NCBI GenBank assembly: GCA_964389205.1
Contig: CAYMDH010000009.1
Coordinates: 1 to 64,000 of the forward strand
DNA: 64,000 nucleotides
Reading direction: 5' to 3'
Source: Leptobacterium sp964389205
GTDB lineage: Bacteria > Bacteroidota > Bacteroidia > Flavobacteriales > Flavobacteriaceae
Below are positions 1 to 8,672 of this stretch, in pieces; the stretch's first letter is position 1, and the number at the start of each line of letters is the position of its first letter. Made by a program: the position numbers and the translations under genes. Under the pieces are notes generated by a model. That model saw only the letters and a program-made list of their open reading frames with translations, was not told the DNA's origin and ran no database searches.

Positions 1-122
1 TTTAGTGTAAACCTTAATCTTTAACTTGTGTAAACTATGTCCCTTTACGAACACTTACTTAGAGTAGTTTTATAGGATATTTTTTTATCATAAGAAAAGA
101 GGAATTCCTCTTTTCTTATGAA
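1..122. repeat. Left-edge non-coding DNA with a 34-bp perfect palindrome
   Basis: No gene is visible here. The octamer GTGTAAAC occurs twice (5-12 and 28-35). Positions 88-121 form a perfect 34-bp palindrome: arms 88-104 and 105-121, centred on GAATTC, with no loop. It abuts the likely left end of the IS30 element. It could be a terminator or operator of a gene outside the window, or a preferred IS30 target, since IS30-family elements are known to favour palindromic sites. Confidence 0.6.
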
Positions 123-1146
123 TGGATTGATACCTATATTACTTTTCGATCAAAAGTTGTAATATGAAACATCTAACCTTATCACAAAGGTATGAATTAC
201 AGGCAATGCGCCTTAATGGTTCCACCATAAGTGAGGTAGCCTTAAAACTAAATGTTGCTAGATCTACCATCTCTCGTGAACTAAGACGCAACAAGGATGA
301 GAGAAGTGGCCAATACACTGCCGAACTAGCACATAACAAATGTAGAGAGCGGCATGCCAATAAGAAAAAAAATATCCGTTTCACCGAACAGATTAAGGAC
401 CAAGTTAAGACGTATCTGAAAATGGATTTTAGTCCTGAACAGATAACCGGATATCTGCGTGTCACAGGTAAACAGTATGTATCTCACGAATGTATATATC
501 AGTATATATGGGACCAAAAGAAAAAAGGGAGTCTTCTTTACCTTCATTTGAGAAGGCAGGGTAAAAAATATGCAAAGCGAGGTTCCAAAGCTACTGGTAG
601 AGGGAAGATTCCCAATCGAAGAGATATATCTCTTAGACCACAAATAGTAGAGGAAAAGACAAGATTTGAGGATCTTGAAGTAGATACTGTTGTGGGACAA
701 CAGCACAAAAGTGCCCTAGTGACCATTAACGATAGAAAATCAGGAATGCTGAAAATGAAGAAGGTCAATGTCAAGGAAGCTAAATCGGTTTGCGATGTCA
801 TCATAGAGCTATTGGAAGATTGGCAACCCTATATAAAAACCATCACAGCCGATAATGGAAGTGAGTTCGCCCAACATCACAGAGTCTCAGAAACAACAGG
901 AATAGAATTCTTTTTTGCTCGCCCATATCATTCTTGGGAAAGAGGCGCCAATGAAAATTTAAATGGATTGATAAGGCAATATTTCCCAAAAAGAACAGAT
1001 TTTAAAACAGTAACTGAACAACAAATAATGGATATTGAGAAAAAAATTAACAACAGACCAAGAAAAAGATTTAACTTTAGAACTCCCCAACAAGTAATGG
1101 ATAATTTATTGTTTAATCAAAAAGTTGCATTTATTTATTGAATCCA
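123..1146 (+). mobile_element. IS30-family insertion sequence, ends tentative
   Basis: The transposase gene fills nearly all of this unit. Imperfect terminal inverted repeats can be proposed: both outer ends begin TGGATT when read inward (123-128, and 1141-1146 on the minus strand), followed by a TA-rich stretch and a shared ACTTTT(C/T)GAT block. This gives an element of about 1.02 kb, normal for IS30. No target duplication could be fixed, so the ends are an inference. A dispersed intergenic repeat follows directly on the right. Confidence 0.55.
164..1141 (+). CDS. IS30 family transposase
   Basis: 325 aa, full length for IS30 transposases. An N-terminal helix-turn-helix (about 5-45, with ARSTISRELRRN) binds the element ends. 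The C-terminal integrase core carries the DDE triad: D174 (LEVDTVVG), D230 (TADNGSEF) and E264 (GANENLNG). The 33 residues between the second D and the E are the family hallmark. The closing segment NNRPRKRFNFRTP is also typical. The reading frame is intact, so the copy may be active. It catalyses cut and strand transfer of the element. Confidence 0.96.
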   Translation: MKHLTLSQRYELQAMRLNGSTISEVALKLNVARSTISRELRRNKDERSGQYTAELAHNKCRERHANKKKNIRFTEQIKDQVKTYLKMDFSPEQITGYLRVTGKQYVSHECIYQYIWDQKKKGSLLYLHLRRQGKKYAKRGSKATGRGKIPNRRDISLRPQIVEEKTRFEDLEVDTVVGQQHKSALVTINDRKSGMLKMKKVNVKEAKSVCDVIIELLEDWQPYIKTITADNGSEFAQHHRVSETTGIEFFFARPYHSWERGANENLNGLIRQYFPKRTDFKTVTEQQIMDIEKKINNRPRKRFNFRTPQQVMDNLLFNQKVAFIY

Positions 1147-1802
1147 CCTGGTTCAAAGAAAACGAACCAAAAGAAAAAACCTTTTCCCTTTCTTCGAGGA
1201 ATTTTTAGCAATACTTGCTAAAATCAATTGTAAAATACCGCGTTCGTTTCACTCATTGAGTCTCGATATTTTACTAATTTATTCTGCGAATAAAGGGCTC
1301 TAAATTTCATACTTTAAGTTTTGTTAGAAATCAAGAATCGGTTTTAAGCTCTTGAAGAAGAGCTTAAAACCGTATTTCGCCCTCCACATCACCTGGCTCA
1401 TCATTCAAAACATAAATTGTTATGTTTTTCACTCTGTCCTCCAAGGCTTCGATAATTTTTAACGAGAAATAAATACTATACTCACAGAGAAAGGTTTTCC
1501 TTCTAACCAGCTTTTTAGTAAACTATCTATTTTAAACTCTGCACAAAATTTTCTTAGAAAGTAAAACCGAAGATTTCCAAGAGCTAACTGTAAAGCAAGC
1601 GGAAGTGCGTTTTGCAAAGTAAAAAAGAGCATGCAGCGATACGCTTTATCAGTGATTTTGCGAAGCAAAAAGCTCCTTAAATCTTCTTGACTTTTTTGGT
1701 TCGTTTTTGTGTTAAGACAAAAATGAAAAAGAGATATTATAAAAACACAAATCATTGTGTTTTTCACTCTGCCTAGAATCAAGGCAAAAGTGAAAAGAAA
1801 CA
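1147..1802. repeat. Dispersed structured repeat, copy 1 (hairpin, 43-bp core and distal module)
   Basis: This 656-bp gap has no convincing gene. It holds a perfect 15-bp hairpin (1339-1353 with 1358-1372, loop GAAG). A core at about 1452-1494 recurs almost identically in inverted orientation near 8500, and a weaker copy lies near 7210-7240. A distal module (about 1500-1700) containing GGAAGTGCGTTTTGCAAAG recurs inverted near 5870-5940 and 46030-46130. A short TGTTTTTCACTCTG motif occurs twice (about 1422 and 1759). The open frame on the minus strand at 1459-1803 is made of this repeat and is not called a gene. Confidence 0.75.
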
Positions 1803-2402
1803 TTATTTATTCCCAAAAAACACCGCTTTCATTTCCTTAAAACTCGCTACAGGATCTTCACTATTCCAAACACCACCAAGAGCACCAACTCCTTGAAAAC
1901 CTAACTTTAAAGCTTCTGGAGTAGTTTGCGCATTGATACCTCCCATACCTGCAACAAATTTGTTAATATGCCGTACATCAAAACCTCTGCCTTGCATATT
2001 ACTTTTGGAAATAGCACCAAAAACCGGGCTTAAAATATAATATTCAAAAGCAACTTGCTGTGCTTCTAAATCTTCAGGTTCATGATACGAGCTACTTACT
2101 GAAAATCCTTTTTTAATAAAACCTTCAATATAGTTTGCTAGATTGTCTTGTTGCTCTCGCCATTTACGTTCTTCTAAATGAATTCCTTTAAGGGCATATT
2201 TTTTGGTAAGTTCTTCTGGAAAATTATGTGTCATGATGTATTGATAATATTCAGGATGTACTCTGTCAAGATAAGCACAATGTTCTTCAAGTGTTTTAAA
2301 AGGTTTTCTAAAATGAAAATGAGTCAACCCTGCTTTAAAAAGTTGATGAAGAATTTCAATTTCGTTAGGAATATCTGTTTCAGGAGAAATAAGAAGAATC
2401 AT
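1803..2402 (-). CDS. TenI/ThiE-like thiamine phosphate synthase family protein
   Basis: 199 aa, close to the usual 200-220 aa of the ThiE/TenI TIM-barrel family. Visible family marks are LTHFHFRKP (about 28-36, where ThiE has its substrate-binding Q-x-R-x-K strand), IHLEE, SSSYHEPED, YYILSPVFG and the phosphate-binding end GGINAQT then GVGALGGVW. ThiE joins the pyrimidine and thiazole moieties in thiamine synthesis; TenI homologues act as thiazole tautomerases. No thi genes are adjacent, and the N-terminal motif diverges, so TenI-like is a safer name than ThiE. Confidence 0.75.
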   Translation of the reverse strand: MILLISPETDIPNEIEILHQLFKAGLTHFHFRKPFKTLEEHCAYLDRVHPEYYQYIMTHNFPEELTKKYALKGIHLEERKWREQQDNLANYIEGFIKKGFSVSSSYHEPEDLEAQQVAFEYYILSPVFGAISKSNMQGRGFDVRHINKFVAGMGGINAQTTPEALKLGFQGVGALGGVWNSEDPVASFKEMKAVFFGNK

Positions 2403-2416
2403 GTAGATGTATTTTT

Positions 2417-2452
2417 AAAAAAGAACCTCTTGATTGTATTTCAAGAGGTTCT
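2417..2452 (-). terminator. Intrinsic terminator after the beta-propeller gene
   Basis: A perfect 12-bp stem (2422-2433 with 2441-2452, 7-nt loop) is followed on the minus strand by a T run at 2417-2421. It sits 31 bp beyond the stop of the minus-strand gene starting at 5755 and before the TenI-like gene, so it separates the two transcription units. Confidence 0.85.
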
Positions 2453-2482
2453 ATATATATTTATTTAATGCATTTGTTATGC

Positions 2483-5400
2483 TTAATCAATTTCAACATA
2501 AGGAGCCCCTGCATTTTTAAGAGTCGTGGCCAATTGTTTTAAATCATTGTTTACAGCGTCAAGTTTAGTTGATAAATCTTTTAGTTGACTATTAATAATT
2601 TCCATACTTCGCTTATGTGTAGCAGTAGGCCCGTAGGTAGAACGTTCAATCCCTCTTAATACGGCAAACATTCTATCTCCAATAGTAGGTTTTGTTTTTT
2701 CCCCTACTCGCACCTTGGCCTGACTTCCGTTAAGCGCTGTATTAATACCAATCAATTTTGTACGAGTATCGTGTAATTGTTTGTCTAAATCTCCAGAGTT
2801 TGTCTTAGCTCTGGCTAATGCTTTAAGCATCGCCTCTACTTTTTGAGTACTTCTGTTTAATTGGAGATTCATTGCAGAAGTTTTGGTAGTAGTAGTTTCA
2901 TAACTCCTCCAGAAAGCAGTTACTGTATCAAGAGAGGCTCCTTCTAAGGCTCCTTTACGTAGTTGCACTACCTTAAAAGAAACTTGCCCAGCAAGTTCTG
3001 TTACTTGCCCATCGACTTTTTTAGATAAACTCACAGTATAAGCTCCGGGAGCTACCATAAAACCTTGGGCGCCTTCAGCAGTATTTCCAACGGTAATAGC
3101 ATCTGTTGCAGGATAACGTAAATCCCAGGCTACCCTATGAAAACCTGCCTTTACAGGCCCGTTAATTCTTCTAACTACTTTGCCGTTAGCATCTTTAACC
3201 GTTAAAATAACTTCTGCTTTGTATTCATTTCGTTCTGCTTCTACTTCATCCCATCCAGGGAACGGAATGTTTCCTGTAGCTTTCTTTTCTCTTGCCTGAC
3301 GTACTTCTTTTTTAGACTTGTATCCATCCTTTAAATAATAAGTAAAGGTGGCACCAAAATCTGGATTAGGAGCTACGAAATGTGAAGCTCCTTGATCACC
3401 TCTTATTTCGTCAAAACTAATGTCTGGCCTTGGTACGTACCACCAGGCATCACGTGTAGAAAATAAAGAAGCTTCTTTTTTAAGCTGATTTTCACTCACT
3501 TCTCTCAACGAACTGTAGTCATCTAATACAAAGAAACCGCGACCAAAAGAAGCAGCTACCAAATCGTTTTCACGACGCTGAATCTGAATATCTCTAAAAG
3601 AAATAGTAGGTACGCCTCCTTTAAGTTTTACCCAGTTAGTACCTCCGTTAATGGTAAAATAAATACCAAATTCGGTAGCTAAAAATAATAAATTGGGTTG
3701 TACATGATCTTGTACCAATCGCCAAACCAATAGTTTTTGAGGTAAGTTTCCTTTAATAGATTTCCAAGTACGGCCTTTATCAATACTTTTTAAGATATAA
3801 GGTTTAAAATCTCCATATTTATGATTGTCTAGAGCTACATATACCGTATTTGCATCATGTAAATCTGCACGAATATCATTTACAAAAGCAGTAGCAGGTA
3901 CTCCAGGTAATGTGCTTACGTTTGTTTTACGCCAGTTAGCACCACCATCTTCGGTTACTTGAATGGTTCCGTCATCAGTTCCAGCATATAATAACCCTTC
4001 TTGTTTGGGTGATTCTGCTAGCGAAGTAATGGTGTTATAATTAGACATCGCTAAGAAATCCCAAGGAGCATCCCAGCTTTGTGTTTTCCCCATAATTGGG
4101 AGCGTAATTCTATTTTGATTTTTAGTTAAATCTCCTGAAATAGCCGTCCATTTATCACCGCGATTATCTGAACGCCATACACGTTGTGAAGCAAAATAAA
4201 TACGTTTTGGATGGTGTGGGCTTACCAATATAGGAGCATCCCAATTAAAACGCTCAAAGTTTTCATTCGCTTCTGGTTGTGGTTGGATGTCTATCGTTTC
4301 TCCAGTGCTTAAATCAATTCTGGAAATGTTTCCTTCCTGCCGTTCTCCATACATAATGTTTGGATTTCCAGGCTCTGTTGCAGGTTGATGTCCATCCCAG
4401 TTTAAAACAATTCTCCAGTCAGAATTTTGAATCCCGTGTACATTATCAGTTCTTGAGGGTCCTCCTTGTGTACTGTTATCTTGTGTTCCTCCATAAATAT
4501 TATAAAATGGAGCACTGTCATCTAAGGCCATTTTATAAAATTGTGTTAGTGGTAAATTGTCTACAAAACGCCAGTTTTCAGCAAGGTCAAAACTTTCATA
4601 CAATCCTCCATCGGTTCCTACCAATAAATAATTAGGATCATTCTTTTTAAAAGCAAGAGCATGATTGTCTGAATGCTTGCTTTCTTCTTTCATTCTGGTA
4701 AACGTTTTCCCGCCGTCATCAGAAATCTGCATACGAACATCTACTAGATATAAACGCTCAAATTGATGAGGTGATGCGTACAATTCTTGATAGTAATGTG
4801 GGCCTGTTGCACCAGATACTGCGTTCGATCTTTTTTCCCAACTTCTTCCACCATCTGCAGAGCGATATACACCTCCGGTTCTTCGATCTAATTCAATAGC
4901 TGCATAAATAATATCCGGTTTTTGAGGTGAAATAGCCAATCCAATTTTCCCCATTTGAGACGTTGGTAATCCTTTACTCAATTTCTGCCAGGTCTCACCT
5001 CCATCATCACTTCTATGTATTCCAGATTTTGGACCTCCACCCATATAAGCAGCTACTGTTCTATGTCGTTGCCAAGTAGCAGCATATAATCTATCTGGGT
5101 TTCTTGGGTCTATTTGTAAGTCTGTAACACCAGTCCATTCATTATCTCCTAATGTTTTGTTCCATGTTTTACCACCGTCTGTAGATTTGTAAAGCCCTCG
5201 TTCGCCTCCTTTGTTCCAAAGAGGTCCTTGAGAAGCTACCCAAATAACACTTGAGTTTTCTGGGTGGATGATTATTTTTGAAATGTGCTGTGAGTTTTTA
5301 AGCCCCATGTTTTCCCAGGTAGCTCCACCGTCTTTACTACGATAGATTCCATCTCCAAACCCCATATGGCGACCACCAACATTTTCACCAGTACCAACCC

Positions 5401-5755
5401 AAATGATGTTGTGATCTATAGGGTCTATGGTTACACTTCCTATAGAATAAGAAGTTTGTTTATCAAAAATAGGTGTCCAGGTAGTTCCTGCATTTACAGT
5501 TTTCCATACGCCTCCAGAACCAACAGCCACGTAACGGATGCTTTCATTTTTAGGGTGGATAGCAATATCTGCAATTCTCCCAGACATAAAAGCAGGGCCA
5601 ATATTTCTAAGCTTTAAACCTGAAAAAATGCTGTCTGTTAGTACAGTGCTTTTGGATACAGTTTGTTTTTTTCTGCTAGATCTTTGAGCCTGAAGCATAT
5701 GATTAAAGCTCATTAAAAATATAATCCCTACTACATATATTTTTAGTTTTCTCAT
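2483..5755 (-). CDS. Secreted BNR/VPS10-type beta-propeller protein
   Basis: 1090 aa with a signal peptide (hydrophobic core about 8-20, ending LQAQ). Residues 40-760 consist of repeated Asp-box/BNR blades of the form S-x-D-G-G-x-T-W, for example RSKDGGATWENM, KSTDGGKTWNKT, RSDDGGETWQKL, RSADGGRSWEKR and TEDGGANWRKT; this is the sortilin/VPS10 style of propeller often labelled glycosyl hydrolase. The C-terminal third (about 800-1090) has a FlgD-like segment (AGFHRVAWDLRYP) and a helical tail. Such proteins are exported in Bacteroidota; the substrate is unknown and no sialidase active site was identified. It is single in its transcript. Confidence 0.85.
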   Translation of the reverse strand: MRKLKIYVVGIIFLMSFNHMLQAQRSSRKKQTVSKSTVLTDSIFSGLKLRNIGPAFMSGRIADIAIHPKNESIRYVAVGSGGVWKTVNAGTTWTPIFDKQTSYSIGSVTIDPIDHNIIWVGTGENVGGRHMGFGDGIYRSKDGGATWENMGLKNSQHISKIIIHPENSSVIWVASQGPLWNKGGERGLYKSTDGGKTWNKTLGDNEWTGVTDLQIDPRNPDRLYAATWQRHRTVAAYMGGGPKSGIHRSDDGGETWQKLSKGLPTSQMGKIGLAISPQKPDIIYAAIELDRRTGGVYRSADGGRSWEKRSNAVSGATGPHYYQELYASPHQFERLYLVDVRMQISDDGGKTFTRMKEESKHSDNHALAFKKNDPNYLLVGTDGGLYESFDLAENWRFVDNLPLTQFYKMALDDSAPFYNIYGGTQDNSTQGGPSRTDNVHGIQNSDWRIVLNWDGHQPATEPGNPNIMYGERQEGNISRIDLSTGETIDIQPQPEANENFERFNWDAPILVSPHHPKRIYFASQRVWRSDNRGDKWTAISGDLTKNQNRITLPIMGKTQSWDAPWDFLAMSNYNTITSLAESPKQEGLLYAGTDDGTIQVTEDGGANWRKTNVSTLPGVPATAFVNDIRADLHDANTVYVALDNHKYGDFKPYILKSIDKGRTWKSIKGNLPQKLLVWRLVQDHVQPNLLFLATEFGIYFTINGGTNWVKLKGGVPTISFRDIQIQRRENDLVAASFGRGFFVLDDYSSLREVSENQLKKEASLFSTRDAWWYVPRPDISFDEIRGDQGASHFVAPNPDFGATFTYYLKDGYKSKKEVRQAREKKATGNIPFPGWDEVEAERNEYKAEVILTVKDANGKVVRRINGPVKAGFHRVAWDLRYPATDAITVGNTAEGAQGFMVAPGAYTVSLSKKVDGQVTELAGQVSFKVVQLRKGALEGASLDTVTAFWRSYETTTTKTSAMNLQLNRSTQKVEAMLKALARAKTNSGDLDKQLHDTRTKLIGINTALNGSQAKVRVGEKTKPTIGDRMFAVLRGIERSTYGPTATHKRSMEIINSQLKDLSTKLDAVNNDLKQLATTLKNAGAPYVEID

Positions 5756-5799
5756 AAAATTAAGTTTTTCTCATTTTTAAAAAAGATTATTCATTTTGA

Positions 5800-5972
5800 T
5801 TTGATCCAAAACGAATCAAAAAATCAAGAAATTTTCAAGGAAATTTTTACGATTTTATATTGTAAAACCATTGATAAATCGTATCGCTTTATGCTCTTTT
5901 TTGCTTTGCAAAACGCACTTCCGCTGGATTTACAATTATTTCTAAAAAAACTTCGTTTTAAATATAAAAGTT
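5800..5972 (+). repeat. Dispersed repeat, distal module copy 2 (inverted)
   Basis: About 5860-5940 is closely similar to the reverse complement of 1580-1665, sharing TTTGCAAAACGCACTTCCGC and the flanking GATAAATCGTATCGCTTTATG-like segment. The short open frame across 5801-5986 is repeat sequence, as is the minus-strand frame at 1459-1803, with which it shares the peptide LQNALPL. The repeat lies between two minus-strand genes. Confidence 0.75.
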
Positions 5973-6866
5973 TTATTCTAAAATAGTTTGAACGCCATTT
6001 TCTAGAGCATATAATGCTTTAATCTCTTTATCTGTAAGGCTTCTGTTAAAGATAGAAAGGTCATCCATAACACCAATATATCCCAGTCCTAGGTAAATAT
6101 TTGAAAGAGCAACATCCCATGTAAAAGGATCGGTGATATCCGAACGCATTCCTTTTAATTCTCCATCCATATATAAATAGGCTTCTCCTTTAGGTGTATT
6201 TAATCCAGAAAAGTTAATTAGAATATGTGTCCATTTTCCTGTTGCAAAAGGAGGATTTTTAACTGGCGCTAACTGCTTAATAAAAGTATCATTTTCATTA
6301 TCTGGCCCTTCAGGGTTTGGATTCCAAACATTACGATCTCCAATAACGCCCAATCTAAAATCTCTAGGATTGTCTTTTGTGAAATCTACCCAGATCGCTG
6401 CGTCGTTATAACTCACATCTGTAATTTGAATAGGATCGCAATATCCCGGTTTTAAATCGGTTGCAGGATCAAGGCTTAGCCAAAATGAAATGGCACCGCT
6501 CCAATTGTCTTCATTATATGAAATATTTTTTTCACTTGGATAATAGATGTTACCAGGACTTCTTTCAGTGAATACAAGCCCATAACCATATTTTCCTTTT
6601 CCTTCCTGACGACTAATATCAGGTTTGTGCAATCCTACTTGTGCAGAATCACGTGCTCTTCTATTAGGAACGGTATATAAATGGGCATCTCCTAAGGCAA
6701 AATCTGCATCGACTCCGGTATCAAATGAAGCATATAGCGTAAGCGCTTCTTTTAGGTCGGCATTTGTGGTATCTTCTTCTTTCGTTTCTTGTTTACATGA
6801 AAACAATAGGGTAGTACATACAAGTACTATAAACGCTAAGCGTTTTGTAGTTGGTATAGTTAGCAT
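5973..6866 (-). CDS. LamG-domain lipoprotein
   Basis: 297 aa. The N-terminus is a lipoprotein signal with lipobox LLFSC (lipid-carrying Cys 24), so the protein is anchored to a membrane, probably the outer one. Residues about 70-290 are a concanavalin A-like/LamG jelly roll: SGAISFWLSLDP, KWTHILINFSG, AYLYMDGELKGM and the ending GYIGVMDDLSIFNRSLTD, which is the canonical last strand. LamG domains bind glycans or proteins. It lies upstream of, and on the same strand as, the beta-propeller gene, but the repeat between them argues against one operon. Confidence 0.85.
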   Translation of the reverse strand: MLTIPTTKRLAFIVLVCTTLLFSCKQETKEEDTTNADLKEALTLYASFDTGVDADFALGDAHLYTVPNRRARDSAQVGLHKPDISRQEGKGKYGYGLVFTERSPGNIYYPSEKNISYNEDNWSGAISFWLSLDPATDLKPGYCDPIQITDVSYNDAAIWVDFTKDNPRDFRLGVIGDRNVWNPNPEGPDNENDTFIKQLAPVKNPPFATGKWTHILINFSGLNTPKGEAYLYMDGELKGMRSDITDPFTWDVALSNIYLGLGYIGVMDDLSIFNRSLTDKEIKALYALENGVQTILE

Positions 6867-7596
6867 AATGTATAGTGTTTAATGATCTCTTAAGAAGCAT
6901 TAAAGGTAGTGATTAATATATAATTTTTTAAAGAGGTTTTGTGATTAATATGTCTGTTTATTTCTTTTATCGATTAACGTTTTTTCCTTATACAGTATAA
7001 GTGGTAAAAGGTTTAATTGTAGACTATAGTTTACAATATTTTGCTTTTCCTTAAAATATAAAAGGAAGTTTATTATGTTGAAAACATGAAATAGCATTGA
7101 ATATTCATTTCTTTTATTCATGTGTCTGTTATTATATATTTTGGTATTCATGAATGCTTCGCATTTCTTAGGTATTTTTATCCTCTTGAAAAGAGGATAA
7201 AATCTTATTTATTTTCATAAAATAAATATTATACTCACAGATAAAGAAGACACATCCTAATCAACTTTTTTGTTCTCAAAAGATTTAGAGTACGCTTTAT
7301 CTTTTTATACTTATGCATGTAAGAATGGGAGTGATGGTGGGGTATTTGAATAGTGGCGTTAAGGTTTAACGGTGGTCTTGACTATGATTACGGCGGGATA
7401 TGGGCGACTGATTCGTAAGGCACAACTACTCAAAGCATAGGTTGACAAGTCACGCGAAAGCGTGACGTTAGAATCGACTAAGGTCAGGCGCCGCCTTGTT
7501 ATAGTTTGTTCCGTTTAGTTTTTAATTTAAATAAACGTAAGAATTCATCAAAAAACAACCAGTTTACCACTCAATTATAGCCATTGTTAGCATACG
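6867..7596. other. Intergenic: repeat copy and a GC-richer structured segment
   Basis: No gene is supported. A second copy of the hairpin repeat lies at about 7165-7245: hairpin 7176-7187 with 7191-7202, then a degenerate core near 7210-7240. From about 7320 to 7505 the DNA is visibly richer in G and C than its surroundings and can fold: GTCACGC (7449-7455), GAAA loop, GCGTGAC (7460-7466), plus GGCGCC near 7488. No start codon or frame explains it. It could be a non-coding RNA or a cassette recombination site; neither is shown. Confidence 0.5.
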
Positions 7597-7710
7597 TTAT
7601 TTTTTATTTGATTTCGGATTAATATTAGGTCTATTTGCTTTCTCAATTGTGTTTTTTGGTGGTTGTGGTTTAATTGGTTTTGGATTCGGCTTTTTTTTAT
7701 CTTTACTCAT
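7597..7710 (-). CDS. Short Lys/Pro-rich protein, 37 aa
   Basis: The frame begins MSKDKKKPNPKPIKPQPP and ends in TAA at 7597-7599. Its ATG overlaps the TGA of the upstream gene as ATGA (7707-7710), a common sign of translational coupling. The protein is very basic and proline-rich with no membrane segment; no family was recognised. It could assist or bind the membrane protein encoded just upstream. Coding status rests on the coupling and composition only. Confidence 0.5.
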   Translation of the reverse strand: MSKDKKKPNPKPIKPQPPKNTIEKANRPNINPKSNKK

Positions 7711-8219
7711 AATATATTGTTTTTTAAGATTATCATGATTCCTAGAATCATAGTTAAACTAATCGATATGATTATTAGTGTTTTACTAATAAATAAATCA
7801 TAAAGTCTTTTCCGGTTTATTTTTAAATTATTGTCAGTCATTTGAACATAATTATCAATTAAATAAATTTCAAAACTTTCTTTTTTATCTTTCTTTACTT
7901 GACTGTTATAATCATATAAATTTAATTGATAGTTTCTTAACTCAATTGTATCTGGTAAATTTTTGTAATTAAACCCTTTAAAGAAGTTGTTAAAAGATTT
8001 TGTTAGGAAAATAAAACTTAATGTTATTGAAAGTGCTGCCAACATAATTACTGTTTTCTCAGAATAATTAATGTTCTTGCTTATATTTTTTACTAAGAAA
8101 AATAATGAACTTATTAATAAAGTCAGAATTCCAACAGGAATATTTATAGAATTCTCTATTTCAACCTTTCTTGAAAGCTCTTTCTCAAAGAGTCCTTTGT
8201 AAAAAATGAAATTTTCCAT
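7707..8219 (-). CDS. Three-helix membrane protein of unknown function
   Basis: 170 aa. Two hydrophobic helices near the N-terminus (about 26-46 and 55-75) and one at the C-terminus (about 145-167) flank a hydrophilic middle of about 65 residues. No known motif was seen. It is followed by the overlapping 37-aa gene and both are bracketed by short inverted repeats, which suggests an accessory cassette. The base composition is very AT-rich. The function is not recognised. Confidence 0.65.
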   Translation of the reverse strand: MENFIFYKGLFEKELSRKVEIENSINIPVGILTLLISSLFFLVKNISKNINYSEKTVIMLAALSITLSFIFLTKSFNNFFKGFNYKNLPDTIELRNYQLNLYDYNSQVKKDKKESFEIYLIDNYVQMTDNNLKINRKRLYDLFISKTLIIISISLTMILGIMIILKNNIL

Positions 8220-8672
8220 GTTTCTGTTCTAATGTATGCTAACTTGGAATAAAAGTATAAATCATTTGATGATTTAATCACGAAAAATAAGGTTTAACTG
8301 TAAACAAAAAAAGGGGAGAAAGCCCCTTTTTAATAAAGTTGCGTCTTTATTTTACCATAATTAATAGCGTTCATAAATATTTTATAATTGTGATGTATAT
8401 ACGATAAAATATTTTTTTATAAACTATAGTCTATGAGTGTTTTATTAATAAAAATCTAAATAATCAACTTATTTTGAAGCTCCTAATTAAGTATACCTTT
8501 CTCTGTGAGTATAGTATTTATTTCTCGTTAAAAATTATAGAAACCTTGGAAATAATTTAGAGAGATAAATACGATTTTAGGCTCTTTTTAAGAGTCTAAA
8601 AATACCTAAGAGAAAGTGCCTTTTCTTTTGATTCGTTTTCTTTGGGCAAACAAAGAAAATGAATTAATAACA
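8220..8672. repeat. Intergenic: dispersed structured repeat, copy 3 (inverted)
   Basis: No gene. Positions about 8497-8540 are the reverse complement of the core at 1452-1494, matching over about 43 bp without a visible mismatch. The accompanying hairpin is at about 8574-8600 (AGGCTCTT with AAGAGTCT). Near 8633 a module (ATTCGTTTTCTTTG) resembles the reverse complement of AAAGAAAACGAACC just right of the IS element. Confidence 0.7.
8306..8331 (-). terminator. Bidirectional-looking intrinsic terminator
   Basis: AAAAAGGGG (8308-8316), 6-nt loop, CCCCTTTTT (8323-8331): a perfect 9-bp stem with A and T tracts on both sides. It lies between the VOC gene and the membrane-protein gene, both minus-strand, so it most likely ends transcription coming from the VOC/S41 side. 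Confidence 0.75.

Larger units (their letters stand above)
7586..8243. repeat. 10-bp inverted repeats bracketing a two-gene unit
   Basis: GTTAGCATAC at 7586-7595 is exactly mirrored by GTATGCTAAC at 8234-8243. The two minus-strand genes between them fill the interval almost completely. The arrangement looks like a small gene cassette; a 10-bp match over 650 bp could still be chance. Confidence 0.4.

Noticed and set aside
1459..1803. 114-codon open frame on the minus strand
   Set aside because: It lies wholly in dispersed repeat DNA, and a related fragment appears in repeat copy 2; no protein features.
5801..5986. 61-codon frame on the plus strand
   Set aside because: Repeat-derived and AT-biased; shares its peptide with the frame at 1459-1803 only because both are repeat copies.
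7440..7510. Integron attC site
   Set aside because: The ends do not match RYYYAAC/GTTRRRY and no integrase gene is in the window; kept only as an unexplained folded segment.
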